Origin: Pedobacter sp.
Lineage (GTDB): Bacteria > Bacteroidota > Bacteroidia > Sphingobacteriales > Sphingobacteriaceae
Direction of reading: 5' to 3'
NCBI GenBank assembly: GCA_008015505.1
Contig: SSFR01000008.1
Location: forward strand, 150,008-214,007
DNA length: 64,000 bases
This document shows positions 28,104-37,384 of the stretch, in pieces. The translations under genes and the position numbers were made by a program. The notes below the pieces were generated by a model. The model was not told the origin of the DNA, searched no databases, and worked only from the letters and a program-made list of their open reading frames with translations. Numbering within the stretch: position 1 is the stretch's first letter; each line of letters begins with the position of its first letter.

Positions 28104-29126
28104 ATGAAACTACGTGTCCTAGCTTTTATTAATGCATTGGCTGTAGCTATTTCTCTAGGCAGCATCAATTTTTACTTTAGACATAGCTGGTATGATTTGT
28201 TTCTTACTTTCTCTATCTCACTACTCATTGGCTTTCTAATTTTTTATTACCTAATTGAACGTTACATATACAGTAAGATCAAACTTATCTATAAGCTCAT
28301 TCACAGTTTGAAATTAGGTAAAGACCTAAAAGAAGCTTTAGGAGAATCAATCAGTTCGGATCCAATGAGCAATGTGGAACATGATGTAAAAGCATGGGCT
28401 AAGGATAAAAAAATAGAAATCGAAACTTTAAAGCGTCAAGAAGAATTCCGAAGAGAATTTCTAGCTAATCTTTCACACGAGTTTAAGACACCTCTTTTCG
28501 CACTACAAGGCTATATTGAAACTCTAAAAGATGGAGAAGCCCTTGATCCCCGGCAGACACAGCACTTTTTGAACAAAGCCTCCAAAAACTTGGACCGATT
28601 AAATCTCTTGATCACAGATCTGGATGAAATATCAAAACTAGAGCGCGGTGAACTACCCATTCATTACAAAAAATTTGATATCTCGACACTCATTACAGAG
28701 GTACTTGATTCCTTCGAACTGAAAGCCCAAAAATATCAAATTCAACTCCTTTTTAAAGGGAAACATCATCACATGGATGTAAAAGCTGATCGAGGAAAAA
28801 TCCGACAAGTACTAACCAATCTGATCGACAACTCACTCAAATATGGCAAAGAAGGGGGCACCACTACACTAAAATTATTTGAATTACACGAGCAAATCCT
28901 CATTGAGGTAACTGATGATGGCTGCGGCATTGAAGAAAAATCTCTTCCACGTGTATTTGAGCGCTTTTATCGCATTGAAAAGAGTAGGTCTAGAGAGACT
29001 AGTGGTTCCGGCCTGGGTTTAGCCATCGTCAAGCACATCATCGAAGCCCACCAACAAACCATCAATGTAAGAAGTACAGAAAATATAGGCTCCACTTTTG
29101 CATTCACTTTACAAAAAGCGAAATAG
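28104..29126 (+). CDS. PhoR-like sensor histidine kinase
   Basis: The 340 residues carry two N-terminal membrane helices (about 7-27 and 33-54) with almost no periplasmic loop. The dimerisation domain has FLANLSHEFKTPLFALQGYIETL (phosphoacceptor His). The ATPase has the N box QVLTNLIDNSLKYG, the G1 box DDGCGIEEKSL, F box VFERFYRIEKSRS and G2 box GSGLGLAIVKH. No response regulator is adjacent, so it is an orphan in the window. The following PhoU-like/Pit pair and the PhoR-like layout suggest phosphate sensing, but that is inferred from context. Confidence 0.85.
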   Translation: MKLRVLAFINALAVAISLGSINFYFRHSWYDLFLTFSISLLIGFLIFYYLIERYIYSKIKLIYKLIHSLKLGKDLKEALGESISSDPMSNVEHDVKAWAKDKKIEIETLKRQEEFRREFLANLSHEFKTPLFALQGYIETLKDGEALDPRQTQHFLNKASKNLDRLNLLITDLDEISKLERGELPIHYKKFDISTLITEVLDSFELKAQKYQIQLLFKGKHHHMDVKADRGKIRQVLTNLIDNSLKYGKEGGTTTLKLFELHEQILIEVTDDGCGIEEKSLPRVFERFYRIEKSRSRETSGSGLGLAIVKHIIEAHQQTINVRSTENIGSTFAFTLQKAK

Positions 29127-29138
29127 ATTTTCAAAATC

Positions 29139-29158
29139 TTAACATTAAATTAATATTA
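29139..29158 (+). promoter_or_regulatory. Pho-box-like direct repeat upstream of the phosphate uptake pair
   Basis: TTAACATTAAATTAATAT is two TTAACA-like half-sites spaced 5 bases apart, resembling PhoP/PhoB binding sites. It occupies the place of the -33 element relative to the TAACTTTG box at 29165. This suggests activator-dependent, phosphate-regulated transcription. Confidence 0.35.
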
Positions 29159-29164
29159 CCGCAC

Positions 29165-29172
29165 TAACTTTG
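29165..29172 (+). promoter_or_regulatory. Probable -7 promoter box for the PhoU-like/Pit operon
   Basis: TAACTTTG is an exact TAnnTTTG match, about 70 bases before the ATG of the PhoU-like gene. Confidence 0.45.
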
Positions 29173-29240
29173 CGAAGTTAAACGGGCCAGTGTTTTGATC
29201 GCCTCTGAAAGACCTATACAACACATGAAACAATAATCAA

Positions 29241-29888
29241 ATGTCATTAAATAGTATATTCCAGTACTTCGTCCCGAAGGATAGAAAATTTTTCCCCCTT
29301 TTTGAACAAGCAAGCACTAACCTCATTAAACTTGGCGAAACACTCGTCGAAGCAGTTAACACAACCGATACCGACAAACAAGCTGAATTATTCAAAGAAA
29401 TTGAAAAGCTAGAACATGTAGGTGACGGCATTACCCATCAAATTTATCTCGAACTAAGCAAGAATTTTATTACCCCTTTTGATCGGGAAGATATTCATCA
29501 TCTAGCCGATGCTTTGGATGATATTGCTGACTACATCCATGGCTCAGCCAACCGCATGGCCTTGTATCGAGTGGTTACTATTACAGAGCCGATTAAAAAG
29601 CTTGCTGAGCTGATATTACAAGCCTGTGTGGATTTAGATAAGGCCATACACGAATTACGCAACCTCAAAAACATCAGGAATGTAGCCGATTCACTGATCC
29701 GAATCAATAGTGTAGAAAATCAAGCCGACTATATTTTTGACCAAGCTGTTGCCGATTTATTCGAACACGAAAAAGACGCAATTACACTCATCAAATACAA
29801 AGAAGTCCTGGCTGCACTCGAAACCGCTACCGATATGTGTGAAGATGCCGCTAATGTGCTAGAAAATATCTTGGTGAAAAATGCTTAA
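29241..29888 (+). CDS. PhoU-like DUF47 family protein (Pit accessory)
   Basis: A 215-residue all-helical protein with PhoU-like acidic repeats: EKLEHVGDGITHQIYLELSK and later VENQADYIFDQAVADLFEHE. Each provides the ExxxD/DxxxD metal-cluster pattern of the PhoU/DUF47 family. Such proteins (Pit accessory proteins) modulate low-affinity phosphate transport and are typically encoded directly before pit, as here with a 7-bp gap. There is no membrane segment; it should act on the cytoplasmic face of the transporter. Confidence 0.88.
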   Translation: MSLNSIFQYFVPKDRKFFPLFEQASTNLIKLGETLVEAVNTTDTDKQAELFKEIEKLEHVGDGITHQIYLELSKNFITPFDREDIHHLADALDDIADYIHGSANRMALYRVVTITEPIKKLAELILQACVDLDKAIHELRNLKNIRNVADSLIRINSVENQADYIFDQAVADLFEHEKDAITLIKYKEVLAALETATDMCEDAANVLENILVKNA

Positions 29889-29895
29889 CTAAAAA

Positions 29896-30954
29896 ATGAC
29901 TTTACTCTTTATAATTATTGGCTTAGCACTCATTTTTGATTACATCAATGGTTTTCATGATGCCGCAAACTCAATCGCTACAGTGGTTTCAACCAAAGTG
30001 CTAAGCCCTTTTCAAGCTGTTATTTGGGCGGCATTTTTTAATTTTTTGGCTTACTGGCTATTTGATTTAAAAATTGCAGACACGGTAGCTAAAACAGTCA
30101 ATACGCTTCATATCAATTTGTATGTAATTCTAGCTGGGATCATTGCGGCCATTTGCTGGAATCTGCTAACCTGGTGGTTTGGTATCCCTTCTAGCTCATC
30201 ACATACTCTCATTGGTGGATTAACCGGTGCGGCCTTAGCTCATGGCGGACTATCAGTAGTGAATTTAGCTGTAGTAGGCAAGATTGTTGCTTTCATTATA
30301 CTTGCTCCTGTTATTGGAATGACTATTGCTTATACCATTACCATCATCATAATCAACATCTGCCAACGCGCTAATCCCAGCCGAGCTGAATGGTGGTTCC
30401 GAAAGCTTCAATTGATATCTTCAGCACTATTTAGTCTGGGACATGGCGGGAACGATGCACAAAAAGTAATGGGTTTAATTGCTGCAGCCGTTATTGTGTA
30501 TCTTCAAGATGCCCATCTGGTAATGGAAACCATCCCAACATGGCTACACATCAACTACGAAGTGGTTAGCGGTAAAGTAAGTATTAAACACATTCCTGAA
30601 TGGATTCCACTAGCCTGCTATACTGCTATTGCCTTGGGAACAATGAGCGGGGGTTGGAAAATTGTTAAAACAATGGGATCACGAATTACTAAAGTGACTC
30701 CACTAGAAGGAGTCGCTGCTGAAACCGCCGGAGCAATCACCCTGTTTTTTACGGAACATTTTAAGATCCCCGTATCAACCACACATACTATCTCAGGATC
30801 GATTATAGGTGTCGGTTTAAGTAAGCGTATTTCAGCCGTACGCTGGGGAGTAACCATTAACCTGCTTTGGGCTTGGATATTAACTATTCCTATTTCTGCT
30901 GGACTTGCTGCATTGGTTTACTATGTTCTACACCTTTTATTCATTACCTTCTAA
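29896..30954 (+). CDS. pit: Inorganic phosphate transporter, PiT family
   Basis: The 352 residues form about ten hydrophobic helices with the duplicated PiT signature. The first copy is FDYINGFHDAANSIATVVSTKVLSP near the N-terminus and the second is SLGHGGNDAQKVMGLI in the middle. FGIPSSSSHTLIGGLTGA and FKIPVSTTHTISGSIIGVG are the matching half-repeats. PiT transporters carry metal-phosphate with protons or sodium. It is cotranscribed with the PhoU-like gene. A long inverted repeat follows it. Confidence 0.93.
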   Translation: MTLLFIIIGLALIFDYINGFHDAANSIATVVSTKVLSPFQAVIWAAFFNFLAYWLFDLKIADTVAKTVNTLHINLYVILAGIIAAICWNLLTWWFGIPSSSSHTLIGGLTGAALAHGGLSVVNLAVVGKIVAFIILAPVIGMTIAYTITIIIINICQRANPSRAEWWFRKLQLISSALFSLGHGGNDAQKVMGLIAAAVIVYLQDAHLVMETIPTWLHINYEVVSGKVSIKHIPEWIPLACYTAIALGTMSGGWKIVKTMGSRITKVTPLEGVAAETAGAITLFFTEHFKIPVSTTHTISGSIIGVGLSKRISAVRWGVTINLLWAWILTIPISAGLAALVYYVLHLLFITF

Positions 30955-30962
30955 AAAATATA

Positions 30963-31051
30963 TCTGAACTATGATTCGTCTGTTTAGAATAATTTTTAAA
31001 AATGCTACACGCTATTATAAACAACACCATTCTAAAAAATCATAGTTCAGA
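30963..31051. terminator. Long inverted repeat between convergent genes
   Basis: TCTGAACTATGATT...TTTAGAAT at 30963-30990 pairs with ATTCTAAAAAATCATAGTTCAGA at 31029-31051, broken only by a few unpaired bases. The centre is AT-rich. It separates pit (plus) from the DUF885 gene (minus) and probably ends transcription from both sides. Its size also suggests a mobile hairpin element. Confidence 0.55.
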
Positions 31052-31085
31052 AAATAAAATGCGCAATAGTATTTTGAACAAAATT

Positions 31086-32858
31086 TTACTGTGCCGCCGC
31101 CCAAGTATCTATTTTTCTCTCTAGAATACTTAAAGGCATCGAGCCATCTTTCAATATTTGGTCATGAAAACCTGGTAGCTGAAATCTTGCTTGCAAGCGT
31201 TCCTGGCATCTTTTACGTAGCTCTTGTATTTTCATAGAACCCATTTTATATCCCAATGCCTGTGCCGGTATAGCCATGTAACGTTCGATTTCAGCTGTCG
31301 CTCCTTGCTCACTGATTGCTTCATGATCCATCATATATTTGATTGCCTGCTCACGGGTCATCCCCTTGGTATGAATAGCCACATCAACCACTAAACGAAC
31401 AGCACGATGCATCTCATCGCCTAAAGCCCCCATATACTGATAAGGATCGGTATATAGCCCCAGCTCTTTCCCCAATGATTCACAGTATAATGCCCAACCT
31501 TCCACATAAGCATTATGCGTACAAAAGCGCCGAAACCTGGGTAGCGCTGTGTTCTCTTGCTGTAATGATATTTGATAGTGATGTCCTGGAATAGCCTCAT
31601 GTAAAAACAATGATTCCATACCTGAAGTAACATTAAAAGTCTTCGCATCTAAAATCGGAACATAAAAAATGCCTGGCCGAGACCCATCAGCTGAACCCTG
31701 ATTATATTCGGCACTTGCTGTAGCCGCTCTAAAAGCCTCCGTTTGCCGAATTTCAAAAGGTGTTTTGGGAACCTGGTTAAACATTTTTTTCAGACTAGGC
31801 TCCATTTTGATATGGATGGCTTCAAAAGCATCTAATACCTCTTTTGGCTTTTTATAAGGCATGAACTTTTTATCCGTTTTCATATAGTCGAAAAAAGCCT
31901 TCATATCTCCCTTAAAACCAACTTGTTTTTTGACAGAATCCATAAGTGTGCCAATACGAGCAACTTCTTTAAGTCCTATTTGATAAATTTCCTCAGGACT
32001 TTTAGTAGTGGTTGTTTGTTGTTTTACCAGGAAGGTGTACATCTTCTTCCCTTCGGGGAGCGCTGAATAGCCCGAGGTGCTTCTGGCTTTGGGAAGGTAC
32101 TCTCTTTCTAAATAGTCTCCTAGCTTTTTATAAGTAGGTACCACTTCTGTCTGAATGGCATTGCAATAGGCTTCGACCAATCGATTTTTAGTGGGCTCAG
32201 AAAACGACTTTGGCATCTTGTTAATTGGCCCATAAAATAAACTCTTCTGGGGCTCTTTGACAATCATACTTTGCATTTGAGGGATCATCTTTACAACTAA
32301 AGCCTTAGGTAACACAATACCCTTCTGAACCCCTTTTTGGAAATTAGCAATGGCTGTATCGGCCCAAACAGAAAATGCCGAAATACGCTTTAGCCAATTA
32401 TCATAATCCTTTTCCGTTTTAAACGGCTGCATCCCCTCCCCAGAACCCATTTGCCCTATCATCAGTGGTAAAGAGTTCATCTGATCGAAGGGCAAGTATT
32501 CAAAATGATGCTTCTGGGACGCTAAGCCTAGTTCAAGTGCATCTTTTAGAATATCATAGGATAGCTGATCACCTGGGCTTAGATGTTCACGCTGATAGGC
32601 ATTAAGCTGATCTAAATACTTTTGATAAAAATCATGCTCGTCTTTGAGAAACCTAGCCGATCCATTGTTGGGCAGTAAATCGTTATAACGATCGTCTCCA
32701 GCCGCAGTGGCTTCAAGCGGGTATAACTTCAATCGATCTTCATAATACTGACCAAGCAGTGCTGAAAAGTTTTGAGTGCCTTTAGTTTCTGTTTGCTGAG
32801 CCCTGCGGCATGCTACAGCACTAAGAAAAATAATAGAAATAATTGCTACTTGTTTCAT
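31086..32858 (-). CDS. DUF885 family lipoprotein (putative metallo-hydrolase)
   Basis: The 590-residue protein starts with a lipobox (MKQVAIISIIFLSAVAC; Cys17). The DUF885 core contains GMESLFLHEAIPGHHYQ, a metallopeptidase-like HExxxxxH segment, and NAYVEGWALYCESLGKELG, which matches the family's second conserved Glu region. DUF885 proteins are predicted peptidases or hydrolases anchored in the envelope; no substrate is established. It stands alone between pit and the cystathionine beta-synthase gene. Confidence 0.85.
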   Translation of the reverse strand: MKQVAIISIIFLSAVACRRAQQTETKGTQNFSALLGQYYEDRLKLYPLEATAAGDDRYNDLLPNNGSARFLKDEHDFYQKYLDQLNAYQREHLSPGDQLSYDILKDALELGLASQKHHFEYLPFDQMNSLPLMIGQMGSGEGMQPFKTEKDYDNWLKRISAFSVWADTAIANFQKGVQKGIVLPKALVVKMIPQMQSMIVKEPQKSLFYGPINKMPKSFSEPTKNRLVEAYCNAIQTEVVPTYKKLGDYLEREYLPKARSTSGYSALPEGKKMYTFLVKQQTTTTKSPEEIYQIGLKEVARIGTLMDSVKKQVGFKGDMKAFFDYMKTDKKFMPYKKPKEVLDAFEAIHIKMEPSLKKMFNQVPKTPFEIRQTEAFRAATASAEYNQGSADGSRPGIFYVPILDAKTFNVTSGMESLFLHEAIPGHHYQISLQQENTALPRFRRFCTHNAYVEGWALYCESLGKELGLYTDPYQYMGALGDEMHRAVRLVVDVAIHTKGMTREQAIKYMMDHEAISEQGATAEIERYMAIPAQALGYKMGSMKIQELRKRCQERLQARFQLPGFHDQILKDGSMPLSILERKIDTWAAAQ

Positions 32859-32954
32859 TTTAGTTTTTAATGATAAGCAGCAATTATAACGAAATAGGAT
32901 TAGTCCAATATTAGAGGACTTAGAGGCCCCGTTTAAAACTTTCAGAATTTTCTT

Positions 32955-34316
32955 CTATCCAGAAATAGCATTAATAATATCATATTGAGTAATGATTTCT
33001 ATCTTTCCTTGCTCGTCCTCCACCAAAACAGCTGTATTATCTTTATTAATCATAGTGGATAATTGATCAATGGATGTATTCAAATCCACAAATGGGAAAG
33101 ATGGAGTCATGATTTTCTCCACCGGTTGTGATTTAAGCGATGGACTTTCTAGAATAGCATCCAAAATATCACTTTCGGTAAGCTTGGCAATGATCATCCC
33201 TTTTTGGGTAACAGGTATTTGAGAGATATTTAATGTCTTAATGACATTAATTGCTTCTAAAATAGTCTTATTACAATCGATGGTAATCATCTCTTGAAGA
33301 CCTCGTTTGACAAGAATAGATTGGACAGTTAGTTTTTCATCTTTCAAAAAGCCACGCTCTCTGAGCCAATCCTCGTTATACATTTTAGCCACATAACGCG
33401 ATCCATGATCATGAAAAATCACCACAACCACATCACCTTCCTTCAATTCATCTTTCAACTGCAACAATCCAGCCACAGCTGATCCAGCCGAATTACCCGC
33501 AAAAATGCCTTCCTTTCGGGCAATCTCTCGGGTCATCAATGCAGCGTCTTTATCGGTTACTTTTTCAAAACGATCAATGGTATCGAAGTCCACATTGCGG
33601 GGCAAAAAATCTTCTCCAATGCCCTCAGTGATGTAAGGATAAATCTCTGCTTTATCAAAAATGCCGGTTTCCTTATATTTTTTAAATACGGAACCATATG
33701 TATCGATTCCCCAGACTTTAATGGAAGGATTTCTCTCTTTCAAATATTTTCCCGCTCCCGAAATCGTTCCTCCAGTACCTACTCCTACCACCAAATGAGT
33801 GATTTTACCCTCTGTTTGCTCCCAAATTTCTGGCCCAGTTTGCTCATAATTAGCCTGAGTATTAGATAGGTTATCATATTGATTCGGTTTCCATGAATTT
33901 GGTGTTTCCCGCTCCAAACGACTCGATACCGAATAATAAGACCTGGGGTCCTCTGGGTCTACATTGGTCGGACAGACTATCACCTCTGCTCCAAAAGCAC
34001 GCAATGCATCAGCCTTCTCTTTAGATTGCTTATCAGTGGTTGCAAAAATACATTTGTACCCTTTAATCACTGCTGCAATGGCAAGCCCCATTCCAGTATT
34101 ACCAGAGGTGCCCTCAATGATGGTCCAACCAGGTTTAAGCAAACCTTTCTTTTCCGCATCCTCAATCATCTTTAATGCCATACGATCTTTGATCGAATTA
34201 CCCGGATTAGTTGATTCTATTTTTGCTAGAACCGTTGCTTTGATATCCTTGGTTATTGCATTTAATCGAACTAAGGGTGTATGGCCAATAGTTTCTAAAA
34301 TGTTGTTATACCACAT
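32955..34316 (-). CDS. cbs: Cystathionine beta-synthase / cysteine synthase with C-terminal CBS pair
   Basis: A 453-residue fold-type II PLP enzyme. PLP-Lys is in NPGNSIKDRMA (about residue 43), the PLP phosphate loop is GVGTGGTISGAGKYL, and the substrate loop is IEGTSGNTGMGLAIAA. From about residue 330, two CBS repeats follow (TIDCNKTILEAINVIKTLNIS... and PFVDLNTSIDQLSTMINKD). This is the cystathionine beta-synthase architecture without the eukaryotic heme domain. It condenses serine and homocysteine; O-acetylserine sulfhydrylase activity is an alternative. The CBS pair may bind adenosyl ligands. Confidence 0.87.
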   Translation of the reverse strand: MWYNNILETIGHTPLVRLNAITKDIKATVLAKIESTNPGNSIKDRMALKMIEDAEKKGLLKPGWTIIEGTSGNTGMGLAIAAVIKGYKCIFATTDKQSKEKADALRAFGAEVIVCPTNVDPEDPRSYYSVSSRLERETPNSWKPNQYDNLSNTQANYEQTGPEIWEQTEGKITHLVVGVGTGGTISGAGKYLKERNPSIKVWGIDTYGSVFKKYKETGIFDKAEIYPYITEGIGEDFLPRNVDFDTIDRFEKVTDKDAALMTREIARKEGIFAGNSAGSAVAGLLQLKDELKEGDVVVVIFHDHGSRYVAKMYNEDWLRERGFLKDEKLTVQSILVKRGLQEMITIDCNKTILEAINVIKTLNISQIPVTQKGMIIAKLTESDILDAILESPSLKSQPVEKIMTPSFPFVDLNTSIDQLSTMINKDNTAVLVEDEQGKIEIITQYDIINAISG

Positions 34317-34384
34317 AGGTTAGTAGTGTATATTGAAAATTTGTGTAAAATGACCAATATTTATTTAGGCCCCGACAATACTCA

Positions 34385-34411
34385 TAAAACAATAAAGCCC
34401 ACAAAGTGGGC
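34385..34411 (-). terminator. Terminator after the AMP nucleosidase gene
   Basis: The minus strand reads GCCCACTTTGTGGGC, a perfect 6-bp stem, followed by TTTATTGTTTTATG. It lies about 30 bases after the AMP nucleosidase stop. Confidence 0.55.
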
Positions 34412-34440
34412 AACGGGCTGATGCACTAGAAAAGTGTTTT

Positions 34441-35298
34441 CTAGAATTTGAGATGCTTAACCGTCAATCCATTATTTATCAACTGCTTTAAGGAGTCGAT
34501 CCCCACCTTTAAATGTGTATCAACATAAGCTTCCGTAACTTTAGAATCACTTTCAGCTGTTTTTACACCTTCTGGAATCATAGGCTGATCGGATACGAGC
34601 AACAATGCTCCTGTGGGTATTTCATTGGCAAAGGCTGTCGAAAAAATAGTCGCTGTTTCCATATCGATAGCCATGGCGCGCAAGCTTTGCAAATACTTTT
34701 TAAAAACCTTATCGTGTTCCCAAACGCGTCGATTGGTCGTATAAACTGTGCCTGTCCAATAGTCCCTTGAATGATCTCGAATAGTTGTCGAAATTGCTTT
34801 TTGCAAAGCAAAAGAGGGTAGTGCAGGAACTTCTGGAGGGAAATAATCATTCGATGTTCCCTCCCCCCTTATCGCTGCAATGGGCAATATCAAATCACCT
34901 AATTTATTTTTCTTCTTTAATCCACCACATTTACCCAAAAACAAAACTGCCTTGGGGTGAATAGCCCCTAAAAGGTCCATAACGGTGGCTGCCATTGGAC
35001 TTCCCATTCCAAAATTGATTATAGTAATCCCGTCAGCAGAAACAGTCTGCATTGGCCTATCTAAGCCAATAATCGGTGCATTGTCATGCCATTCAGAGAA
35101 CAACTTCAAATACCCAGAGAAATTAGTCAGCAGAATATATTTCGTAAACTGGTCCAATGGCCTACCTGTATAACGAGGTAGCCAGTTATTTACAATATCA
35201 ACTTTATTTTTCAATCCGTTTTTCGATTTAGGCTCTACTATTTCAGTACTCCCTGTTTCCTTAACAGTATCTGGTTGGGTCATTGTTAGCTCACTCAT
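34441..35298 (-). CDS. amn: AMP nucleosidase-type nucleoside phosphorylase
   Basis: The 285 residues form a PNP/UDP-phosphorylase fold: TIINFGMGSPMAATVMDLL (phosphate/base loop), KAVLFLGKCGGLKKKNKLGDLILP, and the late AMAIDMETATIFSTAFANEIPTGALLLVSDQP with the ribose-binding Met-Glu. This matches the short Bacteroidota AMP nucleosidase (about 260 residues) rather than the long E. coli enzyme. It splits AMP into adenine and ribose-5-phosphate. The first 25 residues are polar and not part of the fold; a later start is possible but no Met is better placed. Confidence 0.78.
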   Translation of the reverse strand: MSELTMTQPDTVKETGSTEIVEPKSKNGLKNKVDIVNNWLPRYTGRPLDQFTKYILLTNFSGYLKLFSEWHDNAPIIGLDRPMQTVSADGITIINFGMGSPMAATVMDLLGAIHPKAVLFLGKCGGLKKKNKLGDLILPIAAIRGEGTSNDYFPPEVPALPSFALQKAISTTIRDHSRDYWTGTVYTTNRRVWEHDKVFKKYLQSLRAMAIDMETATIFSTAFANEIPTGALLLVSDQPMIPEGVKTAESDSKVTEAYVDTHLKVGIDSLKQLINNGLTVKHLKF

Positions 35299-35359
35299 AC
35301 AATCAATTCAATTAATACACAGAGCAGCCTCTACTCAAATTGGATAAAAAGCCTTCTGC

Positions 35360-36598
35360 TTACGCTACTTTCAATTTTTTTAAATCAGATTCTTCAAATT
35401 TTCTCATGGCATAGTCCAATGTGATGAGTAATTCTTTTTCATGTGCATTGGAAGGGATTTCAAACATGGCATCAATCATAATAGCCTCGCAAATTGCACG
35501 TAATCCCCTCGCCCCTAATTTGAACTCCATCGCTTTATTGACAATAAACTCAAGTACATCTTGGTCAAAGTCAAGTTTTACATGTTCGTATTCAAATAGC
35601 TTTTTGTACTGCTTAACCAATGAGTTACGAGGCACTGTCAAGATATTTAACAGCGTTTCTCTATCTAACGGGTTTAAGTGCGTAATTACTGGTAAACGAC
35701 CAATCAGCTCGGGGATTAGTCCAAATGCTTTTAAATCCTGTGGTGTAATGTATTTGTAAAGATTTTTTAGATCTATTACCGCTTCGTTTTTATTCATCCG
35801 ATATCCTACCGTTTGGGTACGCAAACGATTGGCAATCTTTTTTTCGATGCCATCAAAAGCCCCCCCCGAAATAAACAGAATATTATTTGTATTAACCGGA
35901 ATCATCTTTTGGTCAGGATGCTTACGTCCACCCTGTGGCGGAACGTTAACTATCGTACCCTCTAAAATTTTCAGTAAGGCTTGTTGTACACCTTCACCAG
36001 AAACATCACGCGTAATTGATGGATTATCACTTTTCCGAGCGATTTTATCCACTTCATCGATATAAACAATACCTCGCTCTGCAGCTGCAACATCATAATC
36101 AGCGGCTTGCAATAGCCGAGTAAGTATGCTTTCTACATCCTCACCCACGTAGCCTGCTTCTGTTAGCACAGTAGCATCACAAATACAGAAAGGCACATCT
36201 AGTATTTTAGCTACTGTCTTGGCTAAAAGTGTTTTTCCCGTACCCGTCTCACCAACCATAATAATGTTTGACTTCTCAATCTCTACCTCATCTTTATCGA
36301 TCTTTTGATTCAAGCGTTTATAATGATTATAGACAGCAACGGCCAACACCTTCTTCGCCTGATCCTGACCAATAACATATTGATCCAGATGGGTTTTAAT
36401 CTCCATGGGCTTGAGCAATTTCGCTGCAGCCTTAGTAACCTTAGTTTTGGATACTTTCTGCTCCTCTTCTACAATTTGAACTGCCTGAGTAATACACTTA
36501 TCACAAATTTGCGCATCTATTCCCGCAACCAGCATCTGGATATCTTGCTTCTTTGCTCCACAGAAAGAACAGGTAATATCTTTAGAATTTTTACTCAT
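35360..36598 (-). CDS. clpX: ATP-dependent Clp protease ATP-binding subunit ClpX
   Basis: ClpX unfolds tagged proteins and feeds them to ClpP. The 412 residues start with the zinc-binding domain (CSFCGAKK...CDKC). The AAA+ module has Walker [13 protein letters not shown], Walker [13 protein letters not shown] and sensor 2 LGARGLRAI. The ClpP-binding IGF-type loop region lies near [11 protein letters not shown]. It is the last gene of the tig-clpP-clpX cluster, following clpP by about 50 bp. Confidence 0.97.
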   Translation of the reverse strand: MSKNSKDITCSFCGAKKQDIQMLVAGIDAQICDKCITQAVQIVEEEQKVSKTKVTKAAAKLLKPMEIKTHLDQYVIGQDQAKKVLAVAVYNHYKRLNQKIDKDEVEIEKSNIIMVGETGTGKTLLAKTVAKILDVPFCICDATVLTEAGYVGEDVESILTRLLQAADYDVAAAERGIVYIDEVDKIARKSDNPSITRDVSGEGVQQALLKILEGTIVNVPPQGGRKHPDQKMIPVNTNNILFISGGAFDGIEKKIANRLRTQTVGYRMNKNEAVIDLKNLYKYITPQDLKAFGLIPELIGRLPVITHLNPLDRETLLNILTVPRNSLVKQYKKLFEYEHVKLDFDQDVLEFIVNKAMEFKLGARGLRAICEAIMIDAMFEIPSNAHEKELLITLDYAMRKFEESDLKKLKVA

Positions 36599-36648
36599 TA
36601 TCTCGTACCAAAAGCTATTCAGACAATTGAATTAGCTCAAATCCACAT

Positions 36649-37347
36649 TTATTTTTTTTCTGAGGCGTTAGACAACACCTCGTCGATCATGCCAAACTCC
36701 TTTGCTTCATTAGCAGTCATCCAGTAATCCCGGTCGGAGGCTTTTTCCACCCAATCATATGTTTGTCCCGAATGATCAGAGATGATGTCATAAAGTTCTT
36801 TCTTAAGCTTTAGCATTTCCCTTAAATTAATTTCCATATCAGCAGCAACTCCCTGAGCCCCCCCTGATGGTTGATGAATCATTACTCGAGAATGGGGTAA
36901 AGCTGCCCGTTTCCCTTTGGCGCCTGCACAAAGCAATACAGCTGCCATTGAAGCGGCCATACCTGTACAAATAGTAGCCACGTCCGGAGCAATGTATTGC
37001 ATCGTATCATAAATACCTAAGCCGGCATAAACAGATCCCCCGGGAGAATTGATATAGATTTGGATATCACGCTTAGAATCTGCAGACTGTAGGAAAAGTA
37101 GCTGCGCTTGAATAATATTGGCAATACCTTCATGCACCGCATCCCCCAGAAAAATGATACGATCCATCATCAAACGAGAAAAAACATCCATTTGAGCCAC
37201 ATTCAACTGGCGCTCCTCAATGATATAAGGAGTCATTGAGGTGGGATAGGTATGCTGCACCCGACCAATGAAACGATCTACATGCTGGCTTCCAATACGG
37301 TGATGCTTGACAGCATATTTACGAAACTCTCGTTTGTCCATGTTCAT
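36649..37347 (-). CDS. clpP: ATP-dependent Clp protease proteolytic subunit
   Basis: The 232-residue serine protease carries GMAASMAAVLLCAGAKGKR (catalytic Ser) and LPHSRVMIHQPSGG (catalytic His), with the Asp further on near ISDHSGQTYDWVEKASDRDYWM. YINSPGGSVYAGLGIYD is the oxyanion region. It has a longer N-terminus than E. coli ClpP (about 35 extra residues before IIEERQ), normal for Bacteroidota and probably trimmed. It lies between tig and clpX. Confidence 0.96.
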   Translation of the reverse strand: MNMDKREFRKYAVKHHRIGSQHVDRFIGRVQHTYPTSMTPYIIEERQLNVAQMDVFSRLMMDRIIFLGDAVHEGIANIIQAQLLFLQSADSKRDIQIYINSPGGSVYAGLGIYDTMQYIAPDVATICTGMAASMAAVLLCAGAKGKRAALPHSRVMIHQPSGGAQGVAADMEINLREMLKLKKELYDIISDHSGQTYDWVEKASDRDYWMTANEAKEFGMIDEVLSNASEKK

Positions 37348-37384
37348 ATTCTTCCTTGATTTATTTGAAAAATCAGACCTAATT

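Noticed and set aside
36305..36727. 140-codon plus-strand frame across the clpX-clpP junction
   Set aside because: It is antisense to two certain genes and has no conserved motifs.
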